Shown: positions 51,474 to 62,867, counted from the stretch's first letter. The stretch is DNA of 64,000 nt from Rhodocyclaceae bacterium (GCA_008933825.1 WBUF01000002.1:62001-126000); one strand, 5' to 3'. Notes: generated by a model from the letters alone, not told the origin. Translations and numbers: made by a program.

Positions 51474-53206
51474 CAGGGGGCGAAGCGCTTGATGACCTCG
51501 ACCAGCACCTCGTTGCCGGGATGAACCTGGGCCGCCTCCTGCCAGGTCCTTCTCGCCTCGTCGCGGCGGCCGAGCACCCACAGCACTTCACCCAGATGGG
51601 CGGCGATCTCCGGGTCCGGCCGGATCGAATGGGCGCGCTGCAGGTGGCTCAGGGCGCCCGCCGGGTCGCCCTTTCGGTAGAGCACCCAGCCCATGCTGTC
51701 GATGATGAAGGGATCGTCGGGCGAGAGCTGGAGCGCCTTGAAGATCAGCTGTTCCGCCTCGGCCAGCCGCTGGTTGCGCTCGGCCAGGGAATAGCCGAGC
51801 GCATTGTAGGCATGGGCATGGTCCGGCCTGAGCTGGATCAGCTTGCGCAAATTGACCTCCAGCACGTCGTGCCGGCCGAGCTTCTCCGCCATCAGCGCCG
51901 ACTCGTAGAGCAACTCGGGCTGTTCCGGCTGCGCGGCGAGCTGGCCGGCGAGCAGATCGTAGGCCTCCTGCGTCCTGCCGCCGTCCCGCAGGAGCTGACT
52001 TTCCGCCAGCAACAGCTGGATGCGCTCGCCCTGGCCCGGCACGCGCGTCTCCTGCAAATGACGGCGGCCCGCATCGAGCTTGCCCTGTCTGGCCAGCAGC
52101 TGCGCGATGCGCAGCTGCGCCGCCAGGTACTGCTCTCCGGGCGCGATCTCGGCATAGCGGCGCAGCGCCTCGTCGTGCTGCTTGCGCTCCTCGGCGATCT
52201 GGCCAAGATAGAGCCGCACCGTATCGATTTCGGCGAAGTTGCGGTCGAGCAGTTTCCTGAAGTTGTCTTCTGCCGTCGTCCAGTCCGACAACTGCATGGA
52301 CAACACGGCGACGGCATAGATGACGTCGGCGTTGCCGGGGAAGTCGCCGAGCAGGCGCTGGAATTCGGTGCGCGCCTGGGGAAACTTGCGCGCCCCGACC
52401 AGGCTGCGCGCGTACTGCAGCCGCACTTCGCGCGCCTGCGGATGGCCGGCGAGATGGCTGCGCAGCGTCTCGATCGCCGCCTCGGGCGAGTCGGCGCGCT
52501 GCAACTGTGCCTTGAGCATGACGGCAGCGTCCCAGCCCGGCCGCATGGCCAGGGCCTTGTCGGCCTCCGCGATGCCGCGTGGCCATTCCGCCGCGTTCAG
52601 CGCGGCCTGGGCGCGCGCGAAATGCGCCTCCGCCATGCCGACATAGGGCAGCGTGAGCTGCTCGACCAAGGCCAGCACGGCCCGCTTGTCCGGATAGCGG
52701 GCGAACAGCCGGTTCAGCCGCAGCAGGCCGTCACCCAGGTTGCCGCCCTCCTGCTCCAGCAGCTTGGCAACATGGGGCTGCAGCTCGTCGAGGCGGTTGG
52801 CGCTGACCAGCAGGCCGGCCATCATCTGGCGCGCCTGCGCGGATTCCGGATCGAGCTCCACCCACAGGCGGGTTGCCTGCACGGCCTGTTCCAGGTTGCG
52901 GCCGTGCAGGGCCATCTCGGCCGCACGCCGGGCCAGGCGCGGATCGCGGGTCGAGCGCGCAAGGTCCAGGTAAGCCGAGGCCGACAGGCCGAGGTTGCCG
53001 CGCTGGCCGGCGATTTCTGCCAGCAGGGTCTGGTAGAGGATCTGCCCGGTCAATTCCCGGTTGGGCAGGTTCTCGGCGCGTTCCTTCGGTGCTGCAGCGG
53101 GCGGCGTTTCGGCCGCAGGCTGGACAGGCGCCTGGGCGCACGCCGCCAGCACGAGCGGAATGACCAAGGCAAGCGGGAACATCGGGGGACGGCGCGATCC
53201 GGTCAT
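51473..53206 (-). CDS. TPR-repeat lipoprotein
   Basis: The 577-residue protein has a hydrophobic signal with lipobox (PLALVIPLVLAACAQAP) and then many tetratricopeptide repeats, such as LGLSASAYLDLARSTRDPRL and KLIQLRPDHAHAYNALGYSL. TPR proteins scaffold protein complexes. This one sits just upstream of lolB in betaproteobacteria and may act at the envelope. Start choice is uncertain: ATG 53206 (MTGSRRPPMFPL) gives a charged n-region, ATG 53182 is shorter, and neither has a clear ribosome-binding site. One 28-bp repeat copy lies in the gene. Confidence 0.85.
   Translation of the reverse strand: MTGSRRPPMFPLALVIPLVLAACAQAPVQPAAETPPAAAPKERAENLPNRELTGQILYQTLLAEIAGQRGNLGLSASAYLDLARSTRDPRLARRAAEMALHGRNLEQAVQATRLWVELDPESAQARQMMAGLLVSANRLDELQPHVAKLLEQEGGNLGDGLLRLNRLFARYPDKRAVLALVEQLTLPYVGMAEAHFARAQAALNAAEWPRGIAEADKALAMRPGWDAAVMLKAQLQRADSPEAAIETLRSHLAGHPQAREVRLQYARSLVGARKFPQARTEFQRLLGDFPGNADVIYAVAVLSMQLSDWTTAEDNFRKLLDRNFAEIDTVRLYLGQIAEERKQHDEALRRYAEIAPGEQYLAAQLRIAQLLARQGKLDAGRRHLQETRVPGQGERIQLLLAESQLLRDGGRTQEAYDLLAGQLAAQPEQPELLYESALMAEKLGRHDVLEVNLRKLIQLRPDHAHAYNALGYSLAERNQRLAEAEQLIFKALQLSPDDPFIIDSMGWVLYRKGDPAGALSHLQRAHSIRPDPEIAAHLGEVLWVLGRRDEARRTWQEAAQVHPGNEVLVEVIKRFAP
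51979..52006 (+). repeat. 28-bp dispersed repeat, copy 9 (in TPR gene)
   Basis: The copy has GCCGT and then AGCTGACTTTCCGC in place of GACTGACTTTTGCC. It is antisense to the gene and encodes ESQLLRDGGRT in the TPR region. Confidence 0.65.
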
Positions 53207-53310
53207 GTCGGGGAAAAAGCGGCGGGGCGTAGAATCATTCGTGCGGCTCATGTTAGGGGGTTTTGTCTCCCCCGGCAAGCGAGTCCGGACCGAGCACGCA
53301 TCGATACGCC

Positions 53311-54123
53311 ATGCCCGAACTGCCCGAAGTCGAAGTCACCCGCCGCGGCCTGCTGGCGGACCTGCTTGGCCGCCGGATCGCCGCTGTCGAGGCGCGCTGC
53401 ACGGCGCTGCGCTACCCCTTGCCGCGCCGGCTTGCCGGCTTGCTCGGCAAGCAAATCCTGCGCGGCATCGACCGTCGCGGCAAGTACCTGCTGTTCCGCA
53501 TCGGGCAGGGCACGCTGCTGGTGCATCTGGGCATGTCGGGCAGCCTGCGCCTGGTGACCGCCGCCGAACCGCCGGGCCGGCACGACCATCTCGACCTCGT
53601 TTTCGGCGACAGGACCCTGCGCCTGCGCGACCCGCGCCGCTTCGGCGCCGTGCTGTGGATCGAGGGCGCCGCCGCCGCCCACCCGCTGCTCGCCTCGCTC
53701 GGCATCGAACCGCTCTCCGACGCCTTCGACGGCGCCTGGCTTCGTGCCGCCGCGCGCGGCCGCGCCTTGGCGGTCAAGCCCTTCATCATGGACAGCCGAC
53801 TCATCGTCGGTGTCGGCAACATCTACGCCTCGGAAAGCCTGTTTCGCGCCCGAATCGACCCGCGCACCCCGGCCGGGCGCCTTTCGCTCGCCCGGTGTGC
53901 GCGGCTCGCCGAGGCCATCAAGGCCACACTCGAAGCCGCCCTGGCCGCCGGCGGCAGCACCCTGCGCGACTTCATCCACGGCCATGGCGCCAGCGGCTGC
54001 TTCCAGCAGCAGCACGGCGTCTATGGCCGCGAGGGCGAGCCCTGCCGCGTCTGCGGCGCCAGGGTGCGAGCCTTGCGGCTCGGTCAGCGCTCCACCTTTT
54101 TCTGTCCGCGCTGCCAGCGCTGA
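53311..54123 (+). CDS. mutM: Formamidopyrimidine-DNA glycosylase
   Basis: The 270-residue base-excision repair enzyme removes 8-oxoguanine and FaPy bases. The catalytic N-terminus is MPELPEVEVTRRGLLADLLG (Pro2, Glu3), with RRGKYLLFRIGQGTLLVHLG and MDSRLIVGVGNIYASESLF. The C-terminal zinc finger is CRVCGARVRALRLGQRSTFF then CPRC. Length matches E. coli Fpg (269). It diverges from the TPR gene. Confidence 0.97.
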   Translation: MPELPEVEVTRRGLLADLLGRRIAAVEARCTALRYPLPRRLAGLLGKQILRGIDRRGKYLLFRIGQGTLLVHLGMSGSLRLVTAAEPPGRHDHLDLVFGDRTLRLRDPRRFGAVLWIEGAAAAHPLLASLGIEPLSDAFDGAWLRAAARGRALAVKPFIMDSRLIVGVGNIYASESLFRARIDPRTPAGRLSLARCARLAEAIKATLEAALAAGGSTLRDFIHGHGASGCFQQQHGVYGREGEPCRVCGARVRALRLGQRSTFFCPRCQR

Positions 54124-54213
54124 CGAACGGCCGGAAATAGCCTCCGAGTTGCATCGGTTTCGCAAGCTTGTGTGCTAAATTGGCGTTTTAGAAGTACTTT
54201 TCGGAGCGCAACG

Positions 54214-56178
54214 ATGGGACTCGTCCAGCACTTTTCTGCCTACAGCAGGTGGCGCGAAGCTGTCTCCGGGAACCTGCTCGCCCTGCATGGCTGGCTCGCC
54301 GAGAACGAACTGAGCGATGCGCAGAGCGAGCTGCGCCTGCAGCAGCTGCTCGAGCGCCTGCGCGAGGACAAGCTGATCATCGCCTTCGTTGCGGAGTTCT
54401 CGCGCGGCAAGTCGGAACTGATCAACGCCATTTTTTTCGGCGATTACGGAAACCGCATCCTGCCATCGACGGCCGGCCGCACCACCATGTGCCCGACCGA
54501 GCTGTTGTTCGAGGCCGGCAAGCCGCCAGCGATCGAGCTGCTGCCCATCGAGACGCGCGCGAGCAACGCCAGCGTGGCCGAGTTCAAGCGCTTCCCCGAG
54601 GAATGGCGCGTCGTTCCGCTCGATACCGGATCGGCGGAAGCCATGCATTCGGCGCTCGCTCGCGTCAGCGAGCAAAAGCGCGTCGCCCAGGAGCACGCCG
54701 CCAAGCTCGGCTTCGCCCTCTCGGCCGACGGCAAGGATGGCCTCCGGCCGGATGCCGAGGGCCTGGTGGAAATTCCCTGCTGGCGCCACGCCGTCATCAA
54801 TTTCCCCCATCCGCTGCTCGAGCAGGGACTGGTGATCCTCGACACGCCGGGCCTGAACGCCATCGGCGCCGAGCCGGAGCTGACGCTGTCGCAGCTGCCC
54901 AGCGCCCACGCCATTCTGTTCATCCTGGCCGCCGATACCGGCGTGACCCAGTCCGACCTCGCCGTCTGGCGCGACCATGTCAACGGCGCGCGCACCCGGC
55001 AGAAGGGCCGCATCGCCGTGCTCAACAAGATCGACGGGCTGTGGGACGGCATCCGCAGCGAGGCCGAGATCGATGCGGAGATCGCGCGCCAGGTGCGCAG
55101 CACCGCCGATACGCTCGAGCTGGACCCCGGCCATATCTACCCCGTTTCGGCGCAGAAGGGGCTGCTCGCCAAGATCCAGCGGAACACCGAGCTGCTGGCC
55201 AGAAGCCGCCTGCTGGCGCTGGAGCAGGCGCTCACCACCGAGCTGATCCCGGCCAAGCAGGACATCGTGCGCGACAACACCGGGAGCGAGGCGGCGGACC
55301 TCGTCTCGCGCACCCTGACGCTCCTGCAGACGCGTCGGCACGGCATCGCCGAGCAGCTGGCCGAACTGACCGACCTGCGCGGCAAGAACCAGAACGTCAT
55401 CGAGTACATGATGCGCAAGGTGAAGAGCGAAAAGGACGAGTTCGAACGCGGCCTGCAGCGCTACTACGCCGTGCGCAGCGTCTTCTCGCAGCTCACCAAC
55501 AACCTCTATTCGCACCTCGGCATGGATGCCCTGCGCGAGGAGACGCGGCACACGCGGGAGTTGATGCTGGAGGCCGCCTTCACGAAGAGCCTGCGCGACG
55601 CGATGAGGAACTTCTTCCGCCACGTCCGCCTCAACCTGGAGAAGTCGGCCGGCGAGATCGCCGAGATCACCAGGATGATGGAGGCGATGTACGAGCGCTT
55701 CTCGACCGAGCACGGCATGAAGCTGGCGCCGCCGGCGCCGTTCTCGCTGCTGCGCCACGAAAAGGAGATCGACCGGCTTGAGAAGGGCTTCAACGCCCAT
55801 TTCAACACGCTGCTCAACATGGTGACCCATGCCAAGCGCGGGCTCACCCAGCGCTTCTTCGAAACCGTGGCGATGCAGGTGCGCCGCACCTTCGAGCTGA
55901 TCAACCGCGATGCCGACCATTGGCTGCGCGCCGTCATGTCGCCGCTGGAAATCCAGGTGCGCGAATACCAGCTCCAGCTGAAGCGCCGGCTGGAAAGCGT
56001 CAAGCGCATCCACCAGGCCACCGAAACGCTGGAAGACCGGGTGCGCGAACTGGCGCAGATGCAGGCCGCGCTCGACACGCAACTGGCGGAACTGGGCGGC
56101 CTGGCCGCGACGCTGCAGTCAACCCTGCATGCCGAGGCGGCGGAGGCGCCCGCCGGTCTTGCCGCGGCGGCGGCCTGA
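54214..56178 (+). CDS. Dynamin-like GTPase
   Basis: The 654-residue protein has a large N-terminal GTPase: G1 FSRGKSELINAIF at residues 62-74, G2 TTMCPTELLF, G3 LVILDTPGLNAIG and G4 VLNKIDGLWDG. Long helices follow (about 370-650), as in bacterial dynamin-like proteins that remodel membranes. The second subunit seen in some operons is not adjacent, so this may act alone. I choose ATG 54214 because CGGAG precedes it. The gene stands alone between mutM and a ferredoxin gene of opposite strand. Confidence 0.85.
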   Translation: MGLVQHFSAYSRWREAVSGNLLALHGWLAENELSDAQSELRLQQLLERLREDKLIIAFVAEFSRGKSELINAIFFGDYGNRILPSTAGRTTMCPTELLFEAGKPPAIELLPIETRASNASVAEFKRFPEEWRVVPLDTGSAEAMHSALARVSEQKRVAQEHAAKLGFALSADGKDGLRPDAEGLVEIPCWRHAVINFPHPLLEQGLVILDTPGLNAIGAEPELTLSQLPSAHAILFILAADTGVTQSDLAVWRDHVNGARTRQKGRIAVLNKIDGLWDGIRSEAEIDAEIARQVRSTADTLELDPGHIYPVSAQKGLLAKIQRNTELLARSRLLALEQALTTELIPAKQDIVRDNTGSEAADLVSRTLTLLQTRRHGIAEQLAELTDLRGKNQNVIEYMMRKVKSEKDEFERGLQRYYAVRSVFSQLTNNLYSHLGMDALREETRHTRELMLEAAFTKSLRDAMRNFFRHVRLNLEKSAGEIAEITRMMEAMYERFSTEHGMKLAPPAPFSLLRHEKEIDRLEKGFNAHFNTLLNMVTHAKRGLTQRFFETVAMQVRRTFELINRDADHWLRAVMSPLEIQVREYQLQLKRRLESVKRIHQATETLEDRVRELAQMQAALDTQLAELGGLAATLQSTLHAEAAEAPAGLAAAAA

Positions 56179-56210
56179 AACTCACCGCCCAGCGGAGGCG
56201 GAAGGCCGGC

Positions 56211-57496
<1,286 letters not shown>

Positions 57497-57500
<4 letters not shown>

Positions 57501-58786
57501 TCGCCTCCGACGATGACGGTAATCATGTGATCGGTCTTGACGTGCTTCTGGAATGCCGCACGGATATCCGCCGCCGTCACCGCCTCCACCTTGCGCGGGA
57601 AATCGTCCAGGTAAGTGAGCGGCAGGTCGTAGAAGCCGATCACGGAAAGATATTCGAGCAGCTTGCGGTTGCTGTCGATGCGCAGCGGGAAGCCGTCGGC
57701 CAGGTTGCGCTTGGCCGCCTTCAGTTCCGCTTCGCTCGGCCCGCCGGCGAGGAACTCGGCCAGCACCTCCTCCACGACCTTGAGCGCCGCCTGTGCCTGT
57801 TCGCGCTTGGTCTGCAGGCCGATCTGGAAGGGGCCGCGTTCGCGCTGCGGCTGGAAGTAGCTGTAGACGCTGTAGGCGTAACCGCGTCTTTCGCGCACTT
57901 CCTTCATCAGGCGCGAGACGAAGCCGCCGCCGCCGAGGACGTAGTTGCCGACCAGCAGCGGGATGGTGTCGGGATCGCCGCGGCGCAGCGCGGGCAGGCC
58001 CACGTGGATGTGCGCCTGCTGCGCCGGATGATCGACGCGCACGGTGTTCTTCGCCGGCAGCGCCGCCTCGGGGAGACTGACTTTTTCCGGCGCTTGCGGC
58101 AGGCCGGCGGTGAGGCGCTGGGCCAGCGCCTCGGCCTCGGCGCGCGACACGTCGCCGATGATCGACACGACGGCGCGCTTCGCGCCGTAGTTCGAACGGT
58201 AGAAGGCCAGCAGGTCGTCGCGCGAGACCTTCTCCACGCTCTCCGCCGTCGGCACACGGCCATAGGGATGGCCGGGATAGAGGGCGGCGGCGAAGCGCTT
58301 GGCGGCGATGCTGCCGGGCCGGGTGTCGGCCTCGCGGATGCCGGCGACGGTGCGCGCCTTCTCGCGATCGAGCACGGCGGCGGAGAAGCTCGGCTGCTGC
58401 AGCACCAGGCGCAACAGCTCCAGCGCCGCCTCGCGCTCGCGCGGCGCGGACAGGCTGCGCAACGAAATGCTGGCGCGATCCTGGTCGGCGCCGCCGCCCA
58501 TCATGGCGCCGGTGTCGGCCAGGCGCTCGGCGATCTGCTCCTCGTCCAGCTCGCCCGCCCCCATGCCCATCAAGCTGCGCGTGAGGCCCGCCACACCCGC
58601 CTTGCCTTCCGCGGCGTAAGCGCCGCCGGCGGCGAAGTCGAGCTGCACGTCGACAATGGGCACGACGCGGCTCTCGATGAAGAACACGCGCGCCCCGGAC
58701 GGCGCCGTCCAGTGCTCGATCTTCGGGCCCGCCTGTGCGGCGATTGCGACGAGGCCGAGCAGGCCGGCGATCAGGCATCTGAACAT
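57497..58786 (-). CDS. M16 family peptidase homologue without the zinc motif
   Basis: The 429-residue exported protein has a signal peptide (MFRCLIAGLLGLVAIAAQAG) and the M16 fold. The catalytic HxxEH is missing: the region reads GVAGLTRSLM at residues 65-74. It retains late M16 features (RRGYAYSVYSYFQPQRERGP and FYRSNYGAKRAVVSIIGDVS). Such subunits pair with an active M16 subunit, here encoded just upstream. One 28-bp repeat lies in the gene (EKVSLPEAAL). I choose ATG 58786 for the signal peptide; an earlier ATG at 58870 would include repeat-derived sequence. Confidence 0.88.
58061..58088 (+). repeat. 28-bp dispersed repeat, copy 10 (in inactive M16 gene)
   Basis: The copy has GCCGC and GACTGACTTTTTCC at the usual spacing. 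It is antisense to the gene and encodes EKVSLPEAAL. Confidence 0.7.
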
Positions 58787-58830
58787 CGCGCTCTCCGCAC
58801 GGAAGCCGCGCAGCGGCTGAACTGGCGTCA

Positions 58831-58862
58831 CCCCTTTCCGTGGGGAAGGGGTTGGGGGATGG
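58831..58862. repeat. REP-like element between the two M16 genes
   Basis: CCCCTTTCC, then GGGGAAGGGG and GGGGGATGGG follow the same plan as the elements at 37191 and 37712, with T/A in place of C/G. It lies in the gap between the two M16 genes. Confidence 0.6.
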
Positions 58863-58871
58863 GTTGTCATT

Positions 58872-60224
58872 TCAGTGCCGTCCTGCGGAGACTGACTTTT
58901 GCTTGCCGCCCTCGGGCAGCGGCTGCGGATCGAGCGCCGCGACGGTCAGCGAATCGTCGCCGAAATACTTCTTCGCCACCGCCTGCACCTCCGCGGCGGT
59001 GACGCCGCGCAGCTTCTCGATCAGGGTGCCGATGTCGCGCCAGCGCACCCCGGCGGCTTCGAGGCGGCCGATCTCCATCGCCTGCGCCATCATCGAGTCG
59101 CGCTTGTAGACCTGCGCCGCGATGAGCTGGACGCGCACGCGCTCCAGCTCATCGGCGCCCACGCCCTCGTTGGCCACGCGCGCGATCTCTCCGCGCAGCG
59201 CCGTCTCCAGCTCGGCGACGCCGCGCCCTTCTGCCGGCGTGCCGCTGACGACGAACAGCGCCTCGCCCCGCACCGTGGCGTCGTAGCCGGCGCCGACCGA
59301 GACGGCGAGCTTCGCGCCGCGCACCAGGTTCTTCGACAAACGCGCCGCCTCGTGGCCGTCGAGCACGCCGGCGAGCATCTCCAGCGCGTAGGGCTCGCGC
59401 TCGTTGTGCAGGTCGCGCAGCGCCGGCGCCTTCCACGCCAGCGAGAGATAGGGCAGCTTGGCCGGCGCCTTGACGCTGAGGCGCTTGACGCCGACCTGCG
59501 CCGGCTCGGCCTGCGGCTTGCGCTCCGGCAGCGCCCGGCGCGGGACCTTGCCGTAGTGCTTGTCGGCCAGGCGGAACACTTCGTCCTTGCTCACGTCGCC
59601 GACGACGATGACGTAGGCGTTGTTCGGCGCATACCAGCGGCGGTACCAGTCGCGCGCATCCGCCGCGGTCATGTTCTCCAGGTCGTTCATCCAGCCGATG
59701 ATGGGGCGGCGGTAGGGATGGGCCTGGAAGGCCGCCGCCATCTGCTTTTCATGCACCAGGGACTGCGGATTGTCCTCGGTGCGCAGGCGCCGCTCTTCCA
59801 TGACCACCTTGATCTCCTGCTCGAACTCCCCGGCATCCAGCACCAGGTTGGCCATGCGGTCGGCCTCCAGCGCCATCATCTCGCCGAGCCGCTGCGCCGG
59901 CACCTGCTGGAAGTAGGCCGTGTAGTCGAGGCTGGTGAAGGCGTTGTCGCGCCCGCCGGCGGCGGCGACGCGCTTGTTGAACTCGCCCGGCTTGAGGGTC
60001 CTGGTGCCCTTGAACATCATGTGCTCGAGGACATGGGCCACGCCCGAGGTGCCGTCGGTCTCGTCCATGCTGCCGGCGCGGTACCACACCATATGCACCG
60101 CCGTCGGCGCGCGGCGGTCCTCCTGCACGATGATGCGCAGGCCGTTGGCGAGGGTCTTTTCGTGCGGATTGGCCCAGGCCGCTCCCGCCGCCAGGGCCAG
60201 CGCCGCAAATAACCTGATCTTCAT
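58872..60224 (-). CDS. M16 family zinc metallopeptidase
   Basis: The 450-residue exported enzyme has a signal peptide (MKIRLFAALALAAGAAWANP) and the active-site motif HVLEH at residues 64-68, with the distal glutamate in EEQEIKVVMEERR-like sequence (QEIKVVMEERRLRTEDN). These mark a processing-peptidase-like M16 protease. It should pair with the inactive M16 protein encoded next. The last nine residues (KQKSVSAGRH) are read from a 28-bp repeat copy, so the repeat set the C-terminus. Confidence 0.92.
   Translation of the reverse strand: MKIRLFAALALAAGAAWANPHEKTLANGLRIIVQEDRRAPTAVHMVWYRAGSMDETDGTSGVAHVLEHMMFKGTRTLKPGEFNKRVAAAGGRDNAFTSLDYTAYFQQVPAQRLGEMMALEADRMANLVLDAGEFEQEIKVVMEERRLRTEDNPQSLVHEKQMAAAFQAHPYRRPIIGWMNDLENMTAADARDWYRRWYAPNNAYVIVVGDVSKDEVFRLADKHYGKVPRRALPERKPQAEPAQVGVKRLSVKAPAKLPYLSLAWKAPALRDLHNEREPYALEMLAGVLDGHEAARLSKNLVRGAKLAVSVGAGYDATVRGEALFVVSGTPAEGRGVAELETALRGEIARVANEGVGADELERVRVQLIAAQVYKRDSMMAQAMEIGRLEAAGVRWRDIGTLIEKLRGVTAAEVQAVAKKYFGDDSLTVAALDPQPLPEGGKQKSVSAGRH
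58876..58903 (+). repeat. 28-bp dispersed repeat, copy 11 (3' end of active M16 gene)
   Basis: The copy has GCCGTCCTGCGG and GACTGACTTTTGC at the standard spacing; only the end bases differ from consensus. It is antisense to the gene and covers its final codons up to two bases before the stop. Confidence 0.8.
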
Positions 60225-60305
60225 GGGGTCTTGGTCGCTTCTGATAAAATTTCGTCGCATTCTCGCACGGGGATGGTCCCCGCGCCGATTCTGACTGTAT
60301 TGCCG

Positions 60306-61247
60306 ATGTTTGGTTTCCTGAAGAAATCCGATGCGCCCGACGCGGCGCGCCCTTCCTGGGGAGAGCGCCTCAAGGCCGGGCTCTCGCGCACGCGCGCCCA
60401 ACTCGGCGGCCTGTTCGGCCGGCGCATCGACGAGGAGATGCTGGAAGAGCTGGAGGCGACGCTGCTCATGGCCGATGTCGGCGTCGAGGCGACGCAATAC
60501 CTGCTCGACGAGCTGAAGGCCGTCGTCAAGCGGGAGAAACTCGAGACCGGAGAACAGCTGGAAAGGGCGCTGGGCGAGCTTCTGCTGAAACTCATCGCGC
60601 CGCTCGAACGGCCGCTCGACGTCTCCACCCGCCAGCCCTTCATCGTCATGCTCGCCGGGGTGAACGGCTCGGGCAAGACCACCTCCATCGGCAAGCTGGC
60701 CAAGCATTTCCAGGCGCAGGGCAAGAGCGTGCTGCTCGCCGCCGGCGACACCTTTCGCGCCGCCGCGCGCGAGCAGCTGGCGGTCTGGGGCGAGCGCAAC
60801 GGCGTGACGGTGATCGCGCAGGAATCGGGCGACCCCGCCGCCGTCATTTACGACGCCGTCAATGCGGCCAGGGCGCGCGGCATCGACGTCGTGCTGGCCG
60901 ACACCGCCGGCCGCCTGCCGACCCAGCTGCACCTGATGGAGGAGATCGCCAAGGTCAAGCGCGTCATTGCCAAGATCGATCCAAGCGCGCCGCACGAGGT
61001 GCTGCTGGTGCTCGACGCCAACATCGGCCAGAACGCGCTGGCCCAGGTGAAGGCCTTCGACGCCGCCCTGGGCGTCACCGGCCTCGTCCTCACCAAGCTG
61101 GACGGGACGGCCAAGGGCGGTGTCATTGCCGCCATCGCGCGCCAGCAGCCCAAGCCGCTGCGCTATATCGGCGTGGGCGAGGGCATCGACGACCTTCAGC
61201 CATTCCGCGCGAGCGAATTCGTCGACGCCCTCTTCGGCAAGGCATGA
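60306..61247 (+). CDS. ftsY: Signal recognition particle receptor FtsY
   Basis: The 313-residue GTPase docks ribosome-SRP complexes at the membrane. The NG domain has [53 protein letters not shown] and [20 protein letters not shown]. The acidic N-terminal A domain is very short, as in many betaproteobacteria. ATG 60306 is chosen because MFGFLKKSD is typical. It overlaps ftsE by four bases. Confidence 0.96.
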   Translation: MFGFLKKSDAPDAARPSWGERLKAGLSRTRAQLGGLFGRRIDEEMLEELEATLLMADVGVEATQYLLDELKAVVKREKLETGEQLERALGELLLKLIAPLERPLDVSTRQPFIVMLAGVNGSGKTTSIGKLAKHFQAQGKSVLLAAGDTFRAAAREQLAVWGERNGVTVIAQESGDPAAVIYDAVNAARARGIDVVLADTAGRLPTQLHLMEEIAKVKRVIAKIDPSAPHEVLLVLDANIGQNALAQVKAFDAALGVTGLVLTKLDGTAKGGVIAAIARQQPKPLRYIGVGEGIDDLQPFRASEFVDALFGKA

Positions 61248-61897
61248 TTCGGTTCGACCGGGTCGGCAAGCGCTATCCGGGCGGCATCGCCGCCCTGGCG
61301 GAACTGACTTTTGCCGTCGAGTCCGGCGAGATGATCGTCCTCTCCGGCCACTCCGGCGCCGGCAAGAGCACGCTGCTGAAGCTGATTCCCGCCATCGAGC
61401 GGCCGACGCAGGGCGCGGTGGTGGTGAACGGCCAGAACGTGGCCGCGCTCAAGCGCGCCGCCGTACCCTATCTGCGCCGCAACATCGGCATGATCTTCCA
61501 GGACCAGAAGCTGCTCTTCGACCGCAGCGTCTTCGACAACGTCATGCTGCCGCTGGCCATCGCCGGGGTGGCGCTGCGCGACGCCGGCCGCCGCGTGCGC
61601 GCCGCGCTCGACAAGGTCGGCCTGCTCGAGCGCGAGCGCGCCATGCCGGTGGCGCTCTCCGGCGGCGAGCAGCAGCGCCTGGCTATCGCCCGCGCCGTGG
61701 TGGCGCGCCCGGCGATCCTCGTCGCCGACGAGCCGACCGCCCACCTCGACGACGCCACCGCGGCGGACATCGCCGCCATGTTCCATGCCTTCAACCAGGT
61801 CGGCGTCACCGTGCTGGTGGCGACCCACCACGAGGCGCTGTTCGCGCCCTACATGACGCGCCGCGTGGTGCTCTCGCGCGGAAGGATCGCCCAGTGA
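61244..61897 (+). CDS. ftsE: Cell division ATP-binding protein FtsE
   Basis: The 217-residue ABC ATPase works with FtsX to control peptidoglycan hydrolases at the septum. It has RFDRVGKRYPGGIAALAE, Walker A GHSGAGKSTLLKLI, the signature LSGGEQQRLAIARAV and Walker B ILVADEPTAHLDD. Residues 17-24 (ELTFAVES) are encoded by a 28-bp repeat copy. It overlaps ftsY and ftsX at both ends. Confidence 0.96.
   Translation: MIRFDRVGKRYPGGIAALAELTFAVESGEMIVLSGHSGAGKSTLLKLIPAIERPTQGAVVVNGQNVAALKRAAVPYLRRNIGMIFQDQKLLFDRSVFDNVMLPLAIAGVALRDAGRRVRAALDKVGLLERERAMPVALSGGEQQRLAIARAVVARPAILVADEPTAHLDDATAADIAAMFHAFNQVGVTVLVATHHEALFAPYMTRRVVLSRGRIAQ
61288..61315 (+). repeat. 28-bp dispersed repeat, copy 12 (in ftsE)
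   Basis: The copy has GCCGC and AACTGACTTTTGCC at the usual spacing. It is in sense with ftsE and encodes LAELTFA, a segment that varies between FtsE proteins. Confidence 0.7.
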
Positions 61898-62790
61898 AGG
61901 GCTGGCTGCTGCATCACCGCCAGGCCGCCGCCCTGGCTGCGCGCCGCCTCGCCGCGACGCCATTGAACACCCTGCTCGGTGCGCTGGTGCTGGGCATCGC
62001 GCTCGCCCTGCCGGCCGGCGGCGAGATGCTGCTCGCCAACTTCCAGCGCCTGGCGCAGCGCGTCGCCGCCACGCCGCAGATTTCCGTCTTCATGGCCCTC
62101 GACGCGGCAAAGGGCGACGTCGCCGACGTCGAGTCGCGCCTGAGGAGGCACGCGCAGACGCGCGAGGTTCGCCTGGTCCGGCGCGACGATACGCTGAAGC
62201 GGTTCAAGGAGAGCGAGGGACTGGCGGAAGTGATCGAGAATCTGCCGCGCAACCCCTTCCCCGATGCCTTCGTCGTCGTGCCGCGCGATGAAGCGCCGGC
62301 CGCGCTGGAGGCGATGCGCGATGAATTCGCGAAATATCCGCGCGTCGAGCATGTCCAGCTCGATTCGGCCTGGGTGAAGAAGCTCGATGCCCTGCTGCGC
62401 CTGACGCGCCTCGCCGTCGCCCTGCTGGCGGCGGTGCTCGGCGTGGCGCTGGTGGCGGTAACCTTCAACACCATTCGCCTGCAGATACTCACCCAGCGCG
62501 ATGAGATGGAGGTGAGCCGCCTGCTCGGCGCCACGGATGCCTATATCCGCCGCCCCTTCCTGTATTTCGGCGCCCTGCAGGGGCTTGCCGGCGGACTCGT
62601 CGCCTGGCTGGCCGTGCTCGGGGCGACCTTCCTGCTGCGCGGGCCGGTGGGCGAAGTTGCCCGGCTCTACGGCATCGAGTTCTCCATGCACATCCTGCCC
62701 TTCCCCGACACGGCATTGCTCTTCGGCCTGGCGGCGCTGCTCGGCTGGCTCGGCGCCTGGCTCTCGCTTTCCAGGCATTTGGCAAAATAG
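61894..62790 (+). CDS. ftsX: Cell division protein FtsX
   Basis: The 298-residue membrane protein has one N-terminal helix (PLNTLLGALVLGIALALPAG), an extracellular domain (VAATPQISVFMALDAAKGDV) and three C-terminal helices, with VTFNTIRLQILTQRDEMEVS and RLLGATDAYIRRPFLYFGAL. It relays FtsE activity to the cell wall. The GTG start overlaps the ftsE stop by four bases. Confidence 0.95.
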   Translation: MKGWLLHHRQAAALAARRLAATPLNTLLGALVLGIALALPAGGEMLLANFQRLAQRVAATPQISVFMALDAAKGDVADVESRLRRHAQTREVRLVRRDDTLKRFKESEGLAEVIENLPRNPFPDAFVVVPRDEAPAALEAMRDEFAKYPRVEHVQLDSAWVKKLDALLRLTRLAVALLAAVLGVALVAVTFNTIRLQILTQRDEMEVSRLLGATDAYIRRPFLYFGALQGLAGGLVAWLAVLGATFLLRGPVGEVARLYGIEFSMHILPFPDTALLFGLAALLGWLGAWLSLSRHLAK

Positions 62791-62840
62791 CAAACAATCA
62801 ATATGTTATGCGACTTGACGGGCGGGAACTTCCGGGCCCG

Positions 62841-62867
62841 TTAGCACTCTATTGTCGTGAGTGCTAA
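62841..62867. promoter_or_regulatory. CIRCE operator (HrcA site) upstream of rpoH
   Basis: TTAGCACTC (62841-62849), nine bases, and GAGTGCTAA (62859-62867) match the CIRCE consensus perfectly. A weak TTGACG (62815-62820) lies upstream and could be a -35. The site is 23 bp before the rpoH start, so HrcA binding should repress rpoH. Confidence 0.92.
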